The notes below the pieces were generated by a model that was not told where the DNA came from, made no database searches, and saw only the letters and a program-made list of their open reading frames with translations. Of a stretch of DNA of 27,731 nucleotides, positions 1-9,553 are shown one piece after another. The first letter of the stretch is position 1; the number at the start of each line of letters is the position of its first letter. Both the position numbers and the translations under genes were made by a program. Where the stretch lies: assembly GCA_036244855.1 (NCBI GenBank), contig BQKZ01004179.1, positions 15,443 to 43,173 on the forward strand, read 5' to 3'. The DNA is from Temnopleurus reevesii (Eukaryota > Echinodermata > Echinoidea > Temnopleuroida > Temnopleuridae).

Positions 1-563
1 TGTTTTTTTTTTGTGCTGAATGCCATAACTGATTTTATGAAAAGCTTATCAGTGCTTATTAAGACTAAAAGCGTGTCATTGGGTTCCAGATGGGGGAAAT
101 TCAAAGTTGTCAGGAACTCTTTTAGTGTATGAATACTGTAATAGTATTTTATTTTGACCTCACCTTACCTTTCTGAGCTCTATTTATTCTCTTCCAAATC
201 TATCTCGTTAAAGATTCCTAACGTTTGCCTTCCCTCTTCTCCAGAACTCCCGTCTAAAAGAATCCCACAGATTCGTCAGCCGCAGAGTGAACACGAATCC
301 AGCCGGGAGGGGGCGAGGATCATTAAGGTGATGCCATAATGAATGGGATAATGGACTCCGGTATTTGTTTCTCTTGCGCACTCATTTAACATTCTATTTG
401 TTTCACCCTATTTTGTCTTGGGTCGAGATTTTGTATTCAAGTCACACTGCAGAGATTGGCACAATGACGACACCAGACCTTTGTCAAAAATAAACTACCA
501 ATGAATAATCAAGTTCATATATATCAATAAATCATTATAGATGCCGAGAGCATATCCAGACTG

Positions 564-745
564 CCAGACCTGTGTGGTGTTTCACCAAGTCTTCCTTAAA
601 GTTACGCACGACTTTAAGAAAGAATGGAGTACGTTAATGAGTGTAATATGCGTAAGATTCCCGATCATTGAGCACAAGAACTGATACTAGTCTTGCGTAA
701 AGTCGTTCTCAAAGTCTGTTGTAACTTGATGAAACACAGCCCTGG
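564..745. mobile_element. MITE-like inverted-repeat element, copy 1
   Basis: The left end (564-590) contains CCAGACCTGTG and TGTTTCACCAAGT. The right end (724-745) is its reverse complement apart from a 5-base gap and a few mismatches, reading ACTTGATGAAACACAG then CCCTGG. Inside are mirrored AAAGT..ACGAC/GTCGT..ACTTT motifs, including a nearly palindromic stretch around 598-622. No transposase frame is present, so if mobile it is non-autonomous. I cannot identify a target-site duplication. The family is not recognised with certainty, though similar GTAAAGTCGT/ACGACTTTAC palindromes are common in marine deuterostome genomes. Confidence 0.45.
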
Positions 746-762
746 GTTGTGCCTGATAAAGC

Positions 763-794
763 CGTTCGTAGATCTAAGCACGGCTCTACGAACG
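763..794. repeat. Perfect 10-bp hairpin, copy 1
   Basis: CGTTCGTAGA (763-772) is the exact reverse complement of TCTACGAACG (785-794), with a 12-base loop. It sits directly beside the inverted-repeat element and is probably part of the same repeat cluster. In copy 2 (about 14900-14940) the left arm reads CGTTTGTAGA, so one pair becomes a G-T mismatch. Confidence 0.6.
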
Positions 795-1194
795 ACTGGT
801 GATCCTTTCAGAAGTTCGAATTAGCGCCGGGGTTACCATTGAGGACAGGAAAGTGTCACAAGTAGATATACAAACAGCTTTATGAAACAAAACCTATCTC
901 TTAAAACATTATTCAAGCGTCAAATAAGTTCAAGCAATGTTGGCCATTTAAGTAAATGTGTGATTGACACTGATTAGATCAGTTAGGGTTTCCAATGTGG
1001 TGTGACTGGAGCTGTTTGAGGGAGATGGGGGCAGCCCGATAAGATGGATGCTTGTTCTTTCTAATGTCCACACAGGAAACGAAGAGAGGCAGGGTGGATG
1101 TTATAGAACTCTTTAGCAATGATCGTAAACTTCCTCTTCCCTTACCCCATGGCTGCGATGAACAAAAAGAACAAGGATGATTGTGGGGTCTTGA

Positions 1195-1870
1195 AGCGGG
1201 TAGAGAGAAAGAGAAAGCGAGAGATGGAGGAGAGAGGAGTGAAAGAGAGAGAGATAGATAGATAGAGAGAGAGAAAGAGAGATAGATAGAGAGAGAGGGA
1301 GAGAGGGAGAGAGAGAGAGAGGATAGAGAGAGACAAGATACAGCTAGTGTTTTGGGTATTGGTTAGATAGAGTAGTTATCTATAGAAGATGTAAAAGTAG
1401 TGGAAAAGTGTTTACTTTTCTAACATAAACTATGAGAGATAAAGAGAGAGAGAGAGACAGAAAGAGATAAATGTGATGAAGATACGATGTAGACTCACCA
1501 AGAAAGAGGGGAGTAGAGAGATATATATAGATATAGGGGGAGGAGAGGGAGAGAGAGAACGAAATATAGAAAGAGAAAGAGAGAACAAAAGATAGAAAGA
1601 GAGAGAGAACTTGGTATGTACATGTTCAAAACGCAAGTCGAGAAAAGTTAACATTTTTCCACTAATTTAACATCTTCTGTCTTACCAATACCCAAAACAC
1701 TATAGATGTATTTATTCTCTTTCTCCATCTCTCATTCGCTCTCTGTCCATCTTTCTCTCTCTCTACTCCCCTGTCTTCACCTTTCTCTTCCACTTCCCCA
1801 TTGTTGCTCTTTCCCTCCCTCCCTTCTTCTCCCCATCTATTCACCTTTCTATTTCGTATTTCTCTGTTTT
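1195..1870. repeat. Large foldback repeat with GA and CT arms, copy 1
   Basis: A long imperfect inverted repeat. The inner left arm (1344-1432) reads CTAGTGTTTTGGGTATTGG, then AGAAGATGT and AGTGGAAAA. The inner right arm (1640-1705) is its reverse complement, with CCAATACCCAAAACACTA and TTTTTCCACTA. Outside these, the left flank (about 1205-1340) is GA-rich and the right flank (about 1712-1870) is CT-rich, so the pairing can extend outward. The loop (about 1436-1615) is again GA-rich. The frames across it are simple-sequence artefacts. It may be a foldback-type transposon remnant or an inverted duplication of a microsatellite-bearing segment; no terminal target duplication was found. Confidence 0.6.
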
Positions 1871-2036
1871 ACACTCTTTTGTTATCATATACTTGAATAT
1901 ATATTGGCTCACTTACTTAGGAAAAAAATTATGCCATATCTTTTTAATGTTAAATCTTGTAGCATCCCTAAATCTTGATGTATGATTTATCATTTCAACA
2001 CCGTGCACTGAGAAGACAATTAATTGATAAAACACA

Positions 2037-2073
2037 TTTTCTCGGGTTGGACGAGACTAATAACCCGAGAAAA
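2037..2073. repeat. Perfect 12-bp stem hairpin, copy 1
   Basis: TTTTCTCGGGTT (2037-2048) pairs perfectly with AACCCGAGAAAA (2062-2073) around a 13-base loop. The hairpin and flanking CTGGCGCCATGG are unchanged in copy 2. A GTCATGTGAC E-box (M-box type) follows within about 20 bases. The function is unknown. Confidence 0.6.
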
Positions 2074-2460
2074 CTGGCGCCATGGAGTCATGTGACGGTC
2101 CACTGATGAAATTCATTATCCTTCGCTTGAGTTTTAATTTTCTTGCTTTCGTTTCTTTAAAACAATATCCCGTTACATTGTCCGTGTAATGTGATTTTAA
2201 AAGTCGGCTCCTTTAATCTAGTATAAACTTAACTTATAGTCTTTATCCAATCAATTAGCGGTATGCTTTGAAAATTACAATTCAAAGGAGCTAATTGAGG
2301 GAGCATATGTATTACTTGACGTAATATTACAATATTATAAGTGAAATAATTATAATTCATGAGGATCTCGTAAGATCAAAACTTACTATACTTATTTCTT
2401 AATTCATTGTTTTATTTTGATTATCTTACCGCTAATATATATCTTATGACTTTATCCTAA

Positions 2461-2682
2461 CTGCCCGTTGTTTCAGTTCCAAATTTGAAAATCTTAGATG
2501 CCCCTTTAAATCATTAGGTTTTAAAAAAGTGCAATTATGTTATGATTTTTTTCATAGACGACTGTCTACATTATGCGTTCAAACTGGATGTCTAGCAGTC
2601 AGAGTCTTTTATTCTCATTTTTTATAACACCCAAACATTAATTTCTTCATTGTGTTGAGATGGCACGGAGAAGACACAAATG
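2461..2682. other. Block specific to copy 1, no gene
   Basis: Between CTTTATCCTA and TAAAAGACATAAAGATG this stretch of about 220 bases does not align to copy 2, which has a SINE-bearing block here. It is AT-rich and holds no recognisable repeat, tRNA-like promoter or open frame. Either copy 2 replaced it during an insertion-deletion event, or copy 1 is itself rearranged. Confidence 0.6.
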
Positions 2683-3651
2683 AAAAATAAAAGACATAAA
2701 GATGAACATAGAAATATAACAACCGATCTGCAATTACAGTTGTGAATCACCGTAAAAAAGGATATTGCAGCAAATATGAAATAAAATGTCACCTGAAAAT
2801 TCGATAAAACGATGTAATTGACGCTCTAATGACGCATGGTTTTATTCAATTTTTTATGATTCTCATGAAAGCTAAATAAAAATTATGGAAGAATATAAAA
2901 AGATTGTGCTTTTCAGACTGTTTACAATAACTTGTCACAAATGTGCTGACATCAAATTGGCTCTAATTAAAAAAGATGCTGTATGACATATTAATCATCA
3001 TACATTAATATTTAAAGTAGAACAAACAGCTGTAACTAGTTAGAAGAAATGAGGACAGAATCCACTCATGTACATTTAAACTAAGAAATATCATAGCGAT
3101 TTGTCAAAGATATACGACCTTATTCTAAATGTCAAATTCTAACATCAATCAGATTTTTCGTTTGCAACGGAAATAAGCTAAGATTAATATTCGAATAAAT
3201 ACGAGAAAGCAAACAGATACAGTTGACTGAAATGATAATCTAACTAATAACGAGAGGAGCACTGATAGCGTATAACTGTCATTGATCCGAAGTTATACGA
3301 CATTGCGAAAAAAAACCTATGGACGCTAAAGACAAATTTGAGAAAAAATCAATAAAATGATTACGTCAGCAGGAACACACTTATAAAACGTCATGTCATT
3401 AAATGAGATTATTGTTAAATCAGCAAAGGTTTCCCCGACAGTACATAATTATACGTAATTTGTATTTTTTACAGCTTCATGCCGAAGGAATTTTTTACAC
3501 ATTATCGTTTGTGTAAATGAAAGGAAATAAATGCATATTTTCGTTGTTACCAACTCAGTTGTGTTCTAGAAAGTGAAATATATCACTAATTGCCAAATAC
3601 GAGCGGGTAATGGCATTATTGAGCAAACTTAGTGAAAATCTCGCTTAATTG

Positions 3652-4053
3652 CATCAATCATGTCAATATCTTGTGAGTCGTTTATCAACATTAGGATAAT
3701 AGAATAACTGCTGCAAGCACGGATTATCTAAATGACCGAGCCCAATTAGTCAAATGTGCCGATGAAAGCTCTTGAGATTCCTAACGCGTGCAGGGAGACA
3801 GCATACAGATTTGACTGCGGTTTGCACACTGGTCACTCCATTCGTAGAGGGATCCGGGGTGCGTTTTTACCGACACTGATTTTATTTGGCTAATCTAGCA
3901 TCTTTAGCTTGTGCAAATGGTGCAAATATCAGATATGTCTTTGGTTAATGACTAGAATGTGGTAACTGTATTTTCATCAAGTACGGTGATAAGTTATTGA
4001 AGTCACTTTCCGACCTAGTTTACCATCTATGTCAACCATCCGTGATGCAAATC
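3652..4053. promoter_or_regulatory. Invariant 402-bp stretch with octamer motifs, copy 1
   Basis: No difference from copy 2 is visible over 402 bases, bounded by substitutions at 3651 and 4054. It contains GTGCAAAT (3911-3918) and TGCAAAT (3921-3927) two bases apart, and a perfect octamer ATGCAAAT (4045-4052). Other homeodomain- and GATA-like sites include CTAATCT and TGATAA. POU-domain factors bind ATGCAAAT. A cis-regulatory role is inference; recent common ancestry would equally explain the identity. No open frame of note is present. Confidence 0.3.
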
Positions 4054-4133
4054 CTAAAGCTTCTTCAGGAGCGGAAAACGGAATTATTGCTACGACATTT
4101 AGTTAAATTATTTATCTTCGATTCATTACGGCT

Positions 4134-4151
4134 CTTGCATCATCATCATCG

Positions 4152-4187
<36 letters not shown>

Positions 4188-4535
4188 CTACCATCATCGC
4201 CACCACCATCGTCCTCATCATCACCTTCATTATCGTTATCATCATCACCATTATCATTATTGACTTCATAATCATCATCATTATCATCATCATCATCATC
4301 ATCATCGTCATCATCATCATTGTTATTAATTATTGCAATTAATCATCATTATTGTAATAATCATTATCATCGCCAATGTAACTATAAGAAGCACACTTGC
4401 AGTATAAAAACTATCATGATCATCGTTACTTTAATCCTTATAACAATAATAGTAATCACCCCCATCATCATTACTGTCGTCATTGTCGCCATCATTATAG
4501 TCACCATTATTATCCTCAGCATTATCAACAAAATT
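4134..4535. repeat. CAT/ATC microsatellite, expanded copy
   Basis: A long interrupted CAT/ATC/ATT trinucleotide tract. The purest part is near 4138-4190 and 4270-4320, and imperfect units continue to about 4535. In three frames it encodes poly-His, poly-Ser or Ile-rich strings, and poly-Met on the other strand, none of which indicates a gene. It is roughly 150 bases longer than in copy 2. Confidence 0.9.
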
Positions 4536-4546
4536 ATTTTCGCAAC

Positions 4547-4602
4547 TGAATTCAGCATGTTGGGATAAGGCAAGAATTATTTAATTATGAATTCAGCATG
4601 TT
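4547..4602. repeat. 15-bp direct repeats flanking 26 bp, copy 1 only
   Basis: TGAATTCAGCATGTT occurs at 4547-4561 and again at 4588-4602. Copy 2 has a single TGAATTCAGCATGTT at about 18586. This pattern is what a deletion between short direct repeats in copy 2 would leave. A small insertion with duplicated ends in copy 1 would look the same. Confidence 0.7.
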
Positions 4603-4664
4603 TGTCTTTACGTCCATCGATGTTGCCACCAAAAACTGGTCTTCTCCTACTCCTTCTGATATTA

Positions 4665-4800
4665 TCTTTCACTCTTCTTCTTTTCTTCTTCTTTTCTTCT
4701 TCTTCTTCTTCTTCCTCCTCCTCCCTTCTTCTTCATTTTCTTCTTCTTTCCTCCTCCTCCTCTTCATCACCCTTCCTCCTTTTCACCCTCTCCCTCATTC
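4665..4800. repeat. TTC/CTCC polypyrimidine tract, copy 1
   Basis: An almost pure pyrimidine strand of TTC, TCC and CTT units, able to form triplex (H-DNA) structures. The frames through it give poly-Ser, poly-Leu and poly-Phe only. Confidence 0.85.
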
Positions 4801-4849
4801 ATGGCACTCCAAGTTAATCATCGTTTGTCGTCTTCATACACGCTGAAAG

Positions 4850-5180
4850 AAATGAGCAAGAAAACCATGTCGCGGTTCAGCTCAAGATTTCAGCGGCATC
4901 CATCGAGGCACAGTGGCTCTGAATATCTGTTTCGCTGAAATGGGGACAAAGAATGATTGGTTACCCTAACTGATTAGTGGCTGATCAGTGTGTGACACCA
5001 GAGATTTGTCTCCATTCTGAGATTCTAGAAACCCGTCCACTTCAATTTAGGGTGTCACGTATTTGTTTGGCGGGTAATTAATACAGTTAAGAGGTGCACC
5101 TCGTTGATATTCTTGGGCGGTTAGCAGATACTAACAAACCAAAGATATTCTCCTTAATATTTACGTGATGACATAAAGCG
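4850..5180. promoter_or_regulatory. Possible cis-regulatory stretch, copy 1
   Basis: The sequence is less AT-rich than its surroundings and very similar to copy 2 (18845-19175). It contains a perfect 12-bp palindrome GAGGTGCACCTC at 5091-5102 with two opposed CACCT sites of the ZEB/Snail type. It also has an ATTGG box, TGATTAGTGG, GGTAATTAATAC and a forkhead-like TATTTAC. Motif presence alone is weak evidence, and no gene is visible nearby for it to regulate. Confidence 0.2.
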
Positions 5181-5939
5181 GGAGTCATGAAAGGACTAAT
5201 GAATGGAATTATGATATCAGATATTCTAATGCTCTTTTCGATAAATCAGTTGATGTATCCATTCATTCAACAAACAGACACAATAAGTGCCCTTTTATTA
5301 AATTACGAGAAAATGAGGGACTACAATATGAGTGCATTTCAATTTTAAGAATAAATATATGATGACGATAGATTTGGTATCCACTATTAATGGTGCTATA
5401 AATAAACACTTGTATATATAGTTGATAAAATATTCATGCCGCGTATCTATACATCAATACTAAGTTCCATTTTACTAATTTGTGAAAAAGCCAGGAAGCG
5501 TGCTTTTGAATATATTTTAGTTTCAAGGAGAGAAAAAGAGAGGTGGGCTAAGTTGTTATTACATTATAAATAATAAACAAAACAATAAATTTATTTTTAG
5601 AAAATACATCCATGTTGTAAAATATTTTTTGTAAGATGTATCGAAAACTCATTTGGCAATCTAAATGAGAATGTTTCTGTATAGATTTCTTTAGATGATC
5701 TACCATATGGCCGTGATAAAAAATAGAAATGTGAAATTGTTCATATATATTTTGTGAAATTTCCTATCATTTATTCGATAACAGATGAACAGGATATGAA
5801 TAGTATTGAAATGAATCGGATTGTACTATATTCATCGGAACATTATTCAGAGGCTATCTCCAGAATTAATTTCATTACATTTCTAGATAAGATGCACAGA
5901 TTTAAGAATAATTGCATACAGACATTTAATTTATAACAT

Positions 5940-6030
5940 AATTATATATAATTATAATAATATTGATAATAATAGTACTACGTATTTTTATAGCGCCTTA
6001 TGCAATGCTTCTAGGCACTTTACAACATAA
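5940..6030 (-). mobile_element. SINE 3' end remnant, copy 1
   Basis: On the minus strand GTAAAGTGCCTAGAAGCATT is followed by GGCGCTATAAAAATAC and an ATT-rich tail. It resembles the 3' region of the complete SINE at 13584-13890, which reads GAGCGCTTAGAGACC, then AGCGCTATATAAG and an ATT tail. The tRNA-like half is absent, consistent with a 5'-truncated copy. It is shared by both duplicate copies, so it predates their separation. Confidence 0.6.
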
Positions 6031-6495
6031 GCTAGGCATATATAAAGTGTTAACGTTGGCGCGGGATTTCTAATATGCTTTTTTTTTTTAAACAAATGCC
6101 ATTTGATAGTGTTTTATACTCGACATGATGAAACATTTGCACGCTTTTTAAAGAGAGCCTCCATTCATTTTTGACAGAAATGTGATCTATTCCGAGAAAA
6201 TGAGTGATATTTCGTACCCTTTCTCCTTCTTTGTCAGTTTGTTCCTTTAATATTCTCGTTCTCTCCCCCTCATAGTGGCCCCAGCATAATCACGCATCTT
6301 TCTCAAATATATGATCTTCCTTAATGGATATTATTATCTAGTTGTCTCTAATCATTAGTGATCTCTAAACATCACTTTCTCTCATCGGCAACATTATCTG
6401 CTCGTATCAAACGCTACCCAGGCAAAGCGTCCATGACGACCAAAAAATGTCGTAAAGCGTTTGGATTTTAAGACACTTTCGTCTGCATGCACCAA

Positions 6496-7200
6496 GCTAA
6501 TTGGGTTACCCCCGTTTCTCGAGCGAAGGAAGCGCCGCTGTAAATTACCCAGTTACTATTCGTGAATTTTAATGTTTGTGTACATTAGGCGGGCGAGCAA
6601 CAAATTGCCAATGCACACCTCCTTAATGAAGTAAATCACGTCTTCGTGTGGTTATAATCAGTATATGTATTCTCTTTTCTTTTTTCCCATCTTCTTCTTC
6701 CTTTTAAAAAGTAATCTTCCATTTATTTTTTGCATATATTAAAGAACCTTACCGGCGCCCTTTTTATCGTAAAAAAGTTATGAGTGAAAGTTAAGAGTGT
6801 CACAAAACAAGAGGATGGCGTCAAATTCCTTAAAAAGATCAATAATAGCAACAATTCGTACTCCTAAAGTTCTTTACTGTCAACAAAGTCTAAATATTTG
6901 TGATCATCCCATGTTGGACATAAAAGGCAAAAAAAATTTCTTCGTTTCCAATTTTGTTTTAGTACTGAAAATTGTGTTCTCCGATGCCAAATAATAAAAA
7001 TGAAATTTCTTAAATGTGCGATTGACTCGCTTTAAAATGAATTTGATTTTCATCAACGAACATTACTGCTGATTATTGTTACCATTATTATCATTTAAAG
7101 TATACAATGACAATATTTCTTATTATAACAACAATTACGATCGGTACTCTTATCATCATTATTACTGTTATCACTGTTATCATCATCACAATTTTCGCCA
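6496..7200. other. Stretch of about 705 bp identical to copy 2
   Basis: I find no difference between this stretch and 20499-21203; the flanking differences are at 6495 and 7201. It is AT-rich. The first 150 bases (about 6500-6650) have more GC and several homeodomain-like sites (CTAATTG, CTTAATGAAG). A 65-codon open frame at 6797-6994 is identical in both copies but begins from a non-ATG codon and has no recognisable domain, so I do not call it a gene. The identity is better explained by shared recent ancestry or gene conversion. Confidence 0.7.
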
Positions 7201-7555
7201 GCCTCATGATGATCAATATTACTATTATCATTTGAAGAAAAAAAAACATTTCTGCAGGTGGTTAACAGTCCCAGGTACACAAGAATTCTTTCCAAACTCG
7301 TCCAGTACCCATAAAGGCTGAACAACCCAGGTTGACACCTTACTGCACTTTACTCTGCAAAACAAGCAGATGGATTACCGGGGTGTGAGTAAATGTTTGT
7401 ATGAACGATGTTATTCAATTTCAATTAAAATCGGTATTGTAAGCTAGGCCCAGTCTATACACTTTTCACCGCCTATTATGCTCATATTTTCTTCTTATAT
7501 TCGGTCCGAAAATGGCAACAAACTTGAGGGCATGAATGTATAATTCAAGGTGGCC

Positions 7556-7632
7556 AATATCCCTCTCTCTACCTCTCCTTCTATCGTCACACCTCTCTCT
7601 GCCTTCTTTCCCTTCTCCTCTCTCTTTATCAA
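7556..7632. repeat. CT-rich low-complexity tract, copy 1
   Basis: Short CTCTCT and CCTTCT runs, matched at 21557-21633 in copy 2. The surrounding 7200-8300 is AT-rich non-coding DNA with no gene seen. Confidence 0.7.
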
Positions 7633-8893
7633 ACTTTGAAGAATTTAAATACGGATGTTTACTTCCTTCCGAACTGGTTCCTATTATCCATGTACTACCT
7701 CATCATGTATTTACTTTTCTGCAGCTCAACACGCCGTTTTCAGCATCCAAAGAAGCCGATTTTTTTATATATACTTTTTACAAAGTCTGTTCTCCAAGGC
7801 AAATACACGATTTCTATTACAATCTGGTGTATAGTTAATCTGCAGCCGGTGTTTACTTTATAGCACCGATCAAACGAGAGAGTGCTTTTATTGTAAGCAA
7901 AGCAATGAGAAAGAGGAAGAGATTATTAACAAAAAATGAGAAAGAAAGGACAACACCCTTTTCTTCGCTGAAGTGGTGTGGACGTTTTGGAATAACAATT
8001 TGTTCCTGAATCCATGTACCTACGTGGACCCCATACTTATCATTCATATTTGGGGGGAATTTTAGGCTCTGGGTGTGTGTTTTTTTTTCTTGAAATTTAC
8101 ATATTCCTTACCGAAGAGGGCACTATTAATCCATCTGCGACAAAGTCAGAACTAAATAACTTATCTCAGAAAGTAAAATCTAAACAAGCAAAAAACAAAA
8201 CACAAAGCAATTGCATGCAAAAGAAAGAAAAAAAATAAAGCACTATAAAGCAACAAACAGAGAAATCTAACTAAGACAAATGTTCCAACAGTTTATAAAT
8301 GACTCAAACAACTTTCAGTTCATTAAATATATAATTGTCTATAGACTTTCCTAAAGTGATTCGGATATACGTGTTGAAGCGAATAAATTCAAGTCCACGT
8401 CTATTTTGCATTTGACTAAATGAGATACGATATGAATAAAGAAAATTGATTCTCGTTTTGCTTGATTTATTATGGATGTTTTTTATGAGACACAATGGCA
8501 CAACATAAAAAGAGATGAACAAAATAAGTATTAGTATAGGTACAACAAGTGATGCGTTCATTTCAATAACATAAATCTAAATTGGGAAGTCATCAATGTC
8601 ATTAAATTTGAATCAAATGTTTATTTTGGACAAAGAGGAAAGATATTTATTTCCTCTTGTTGCAGAAAGAAATACCAAACTAGTGATGTTATAAACATGT
8701 TTCTTTTAATGATAGGCAATGCTAGTTAACTTTTGTAATTTACAAATGAGAAGTTTGAAAAGCAAACACCGTTTCTATCAGAAGGAAGAGATTTGCGTGG
8801 TTCCGACACGCACGAATTAGTTTTGTGTGTGTTTGTAAGAGAATGTGTATTTGTCTGTGGTTTCTCTCCCTAATGGTCTCTATACCTGAGACG

Positions 8894-9000
8894 TATGCAG
8901 GTGTCCGTCTCCCAATACTGTCCTCTGATCCCACCGCGGCCCACCGTGGCTTGCACCAACACCTGCATATCAGCCCCATCTACCAGTCAAACAGGGGCTG
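8894..9000. repeat. Nested inverted repeats with the empty MITE site, copy 1
   Basis: TATGCAGGTGT (8894-8904) pairs perfectly with ACACCTGCATA (8959-8969). Just beyond, CAGCCCC (8971-8977) pairs with GGGGCTG (8994-9000). The CAGGTG/CACCTG cores are E-boxes. The sequence ATCAGCCCC at 8969-8977 is the uninterrupted equivalent of the target site occupied by the MITE in copy 2. Confidence 0.6.
8969..8977. other. Empty MITE target site, copy 1
   Basis: ATCAGCCCC occupies the position of the duplicated ATCTGCCCC that brackets the MITE in copy 2, differing at one base. Copy 1 has a single occurrence with nothing inserted, so it represents the ancestral unoccupied state. Confidence 0.8.
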
Positions 9001-9126
9001 CAAGGGGTGCAATTATACGCCCGTCAATACTCTCTATTCTTTACATCTTGGGGGCGCGGTGTGCATTGAAGTTGTTTTGGTCTGGTGTCGCTTTCTTCCT
9101 TGGGGTGACATGGGGACTATGCGGGT

Positions 9127-9127
9127 N

Positions 9128-9138
<11 letters not shown>
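9127..9138. other. Ambiguous base and poly-C at the homology breakpoint
   Basis: The only N in the window is at 9127. It is followed directly by a run of C and then a long CT tract. Homology to copy 2 ends at this exact base. An unresolved base at a duplication edge, next to a hard-to-sequence homopolymer and dinucleotide run, is typical of a weak assembly join or gap closure. It can also be an honest ambiguous call in a real repeat. Confidence 0.8.
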
Positions 9139-9185
<47 letters not shown>

Positions 9186-9492
9186 TTCCATCTCTCTATC
9201 CCACTATTCCCCATTTCCCTTACGTTTGTTGTTATCTCCTAGTCCAGCTTCTCACTACTTCAACATCTTATTAAGATAGCTCCTCCCTTTTCTCAAAAAT
9301 AGCCCTTCTTTCATTTTTCCTCCTCCCATCTGCCTCTCTCTCTTTCTCTTTATTTCTCTCTCTCTCTCTTTCCCTCCCCCTCTCTCTCTCTCTCACACAC
9401 TATTCATCTCCCCTCTCATTCTTTATCTCTCTCCCTCTCTCCCTCCCTCTCTCTCTCCCTCTCTTCCTCTCTCTCTCTCTCGATATCTTATG
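9129..9492. repeat. CT-rich polypyrimidine arm
   Basis: Begins with poly-C, then a pure CT dinucleotide run (about 9139-9172), followed by CT, CCT and TTTCC mixtures to about 9490. No gene is present. Together with the GA-rich tracts downstream it could pair as a very large imperfect hairpin, which makes this stretch hard to sequence and assemble. Confidence 0.85.
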
Positions 9493-9553
9493 TTACTATT
9501 TTGATTCATACCATCTATTTTTAAGAGTAAAATTGAAATTCAATTGTCATTAG

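Larger units (their letters stand above)
1..9126 (+). repeat. Large duplicated segment, copy 1
   Basis: This 9.1 kb block is repeated in the same orientation later in the window, at 14119-23369. Identity starts at the first base of the window, where a TG plus a ten-T run and GTGCTGAATG match 14119-14140, so the true left end may lie outside the window. Collinearity runs to GGGGACTATGCGGG just before the N at 9127. The offset between copies moves from 14118 to 14108, 14194, 13996, 14003 and 14001 as indels accumulate. By eye divergence is a few percent and uneven. Neither copy contains a supported gene. It may be a real tandem segmental duplication or a second allele assembled in series; the sequence alone cannot decide. 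Confidence 0.95.

Noticed and set aside
3997..4263. 88-codon frame with a poly-histidine tract
   Set aside because: Direct translation of the CAT microsatellite. The tract length differs between copies, and copy 2's frame ends in unrelated residues.
4138..4320. Possible CRISPR array or satellite from regularly repeated CAT units
   Set aside because: Trinucleotide microsatellite with no repeat-spacer structure, in a eukaryotic context.
4587..4846. Ser/Leu/Phe-rich frames across the TTC tract, also at 18575-18940
   Set aside because: Low-complexity translation of polypyrimidine DNA; no domain, and length and frame shift between copies.
5754..5936. 60-codon frame identical in both copies (also 19750-19932)
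   Set aside because: It starts from a non-ATG codon, has no recognisable domain and sits in a longer stretch of near-identical non-coding DNA, so identity is not evidence for coding.
8304..8561. 85-codon minus-strand frame with a hydrophobic N-terminus
   Set aside because: The homologous region of copy 2 (about 22307-22562) does not keep an equally long frame, and the sequence is AT-rich.
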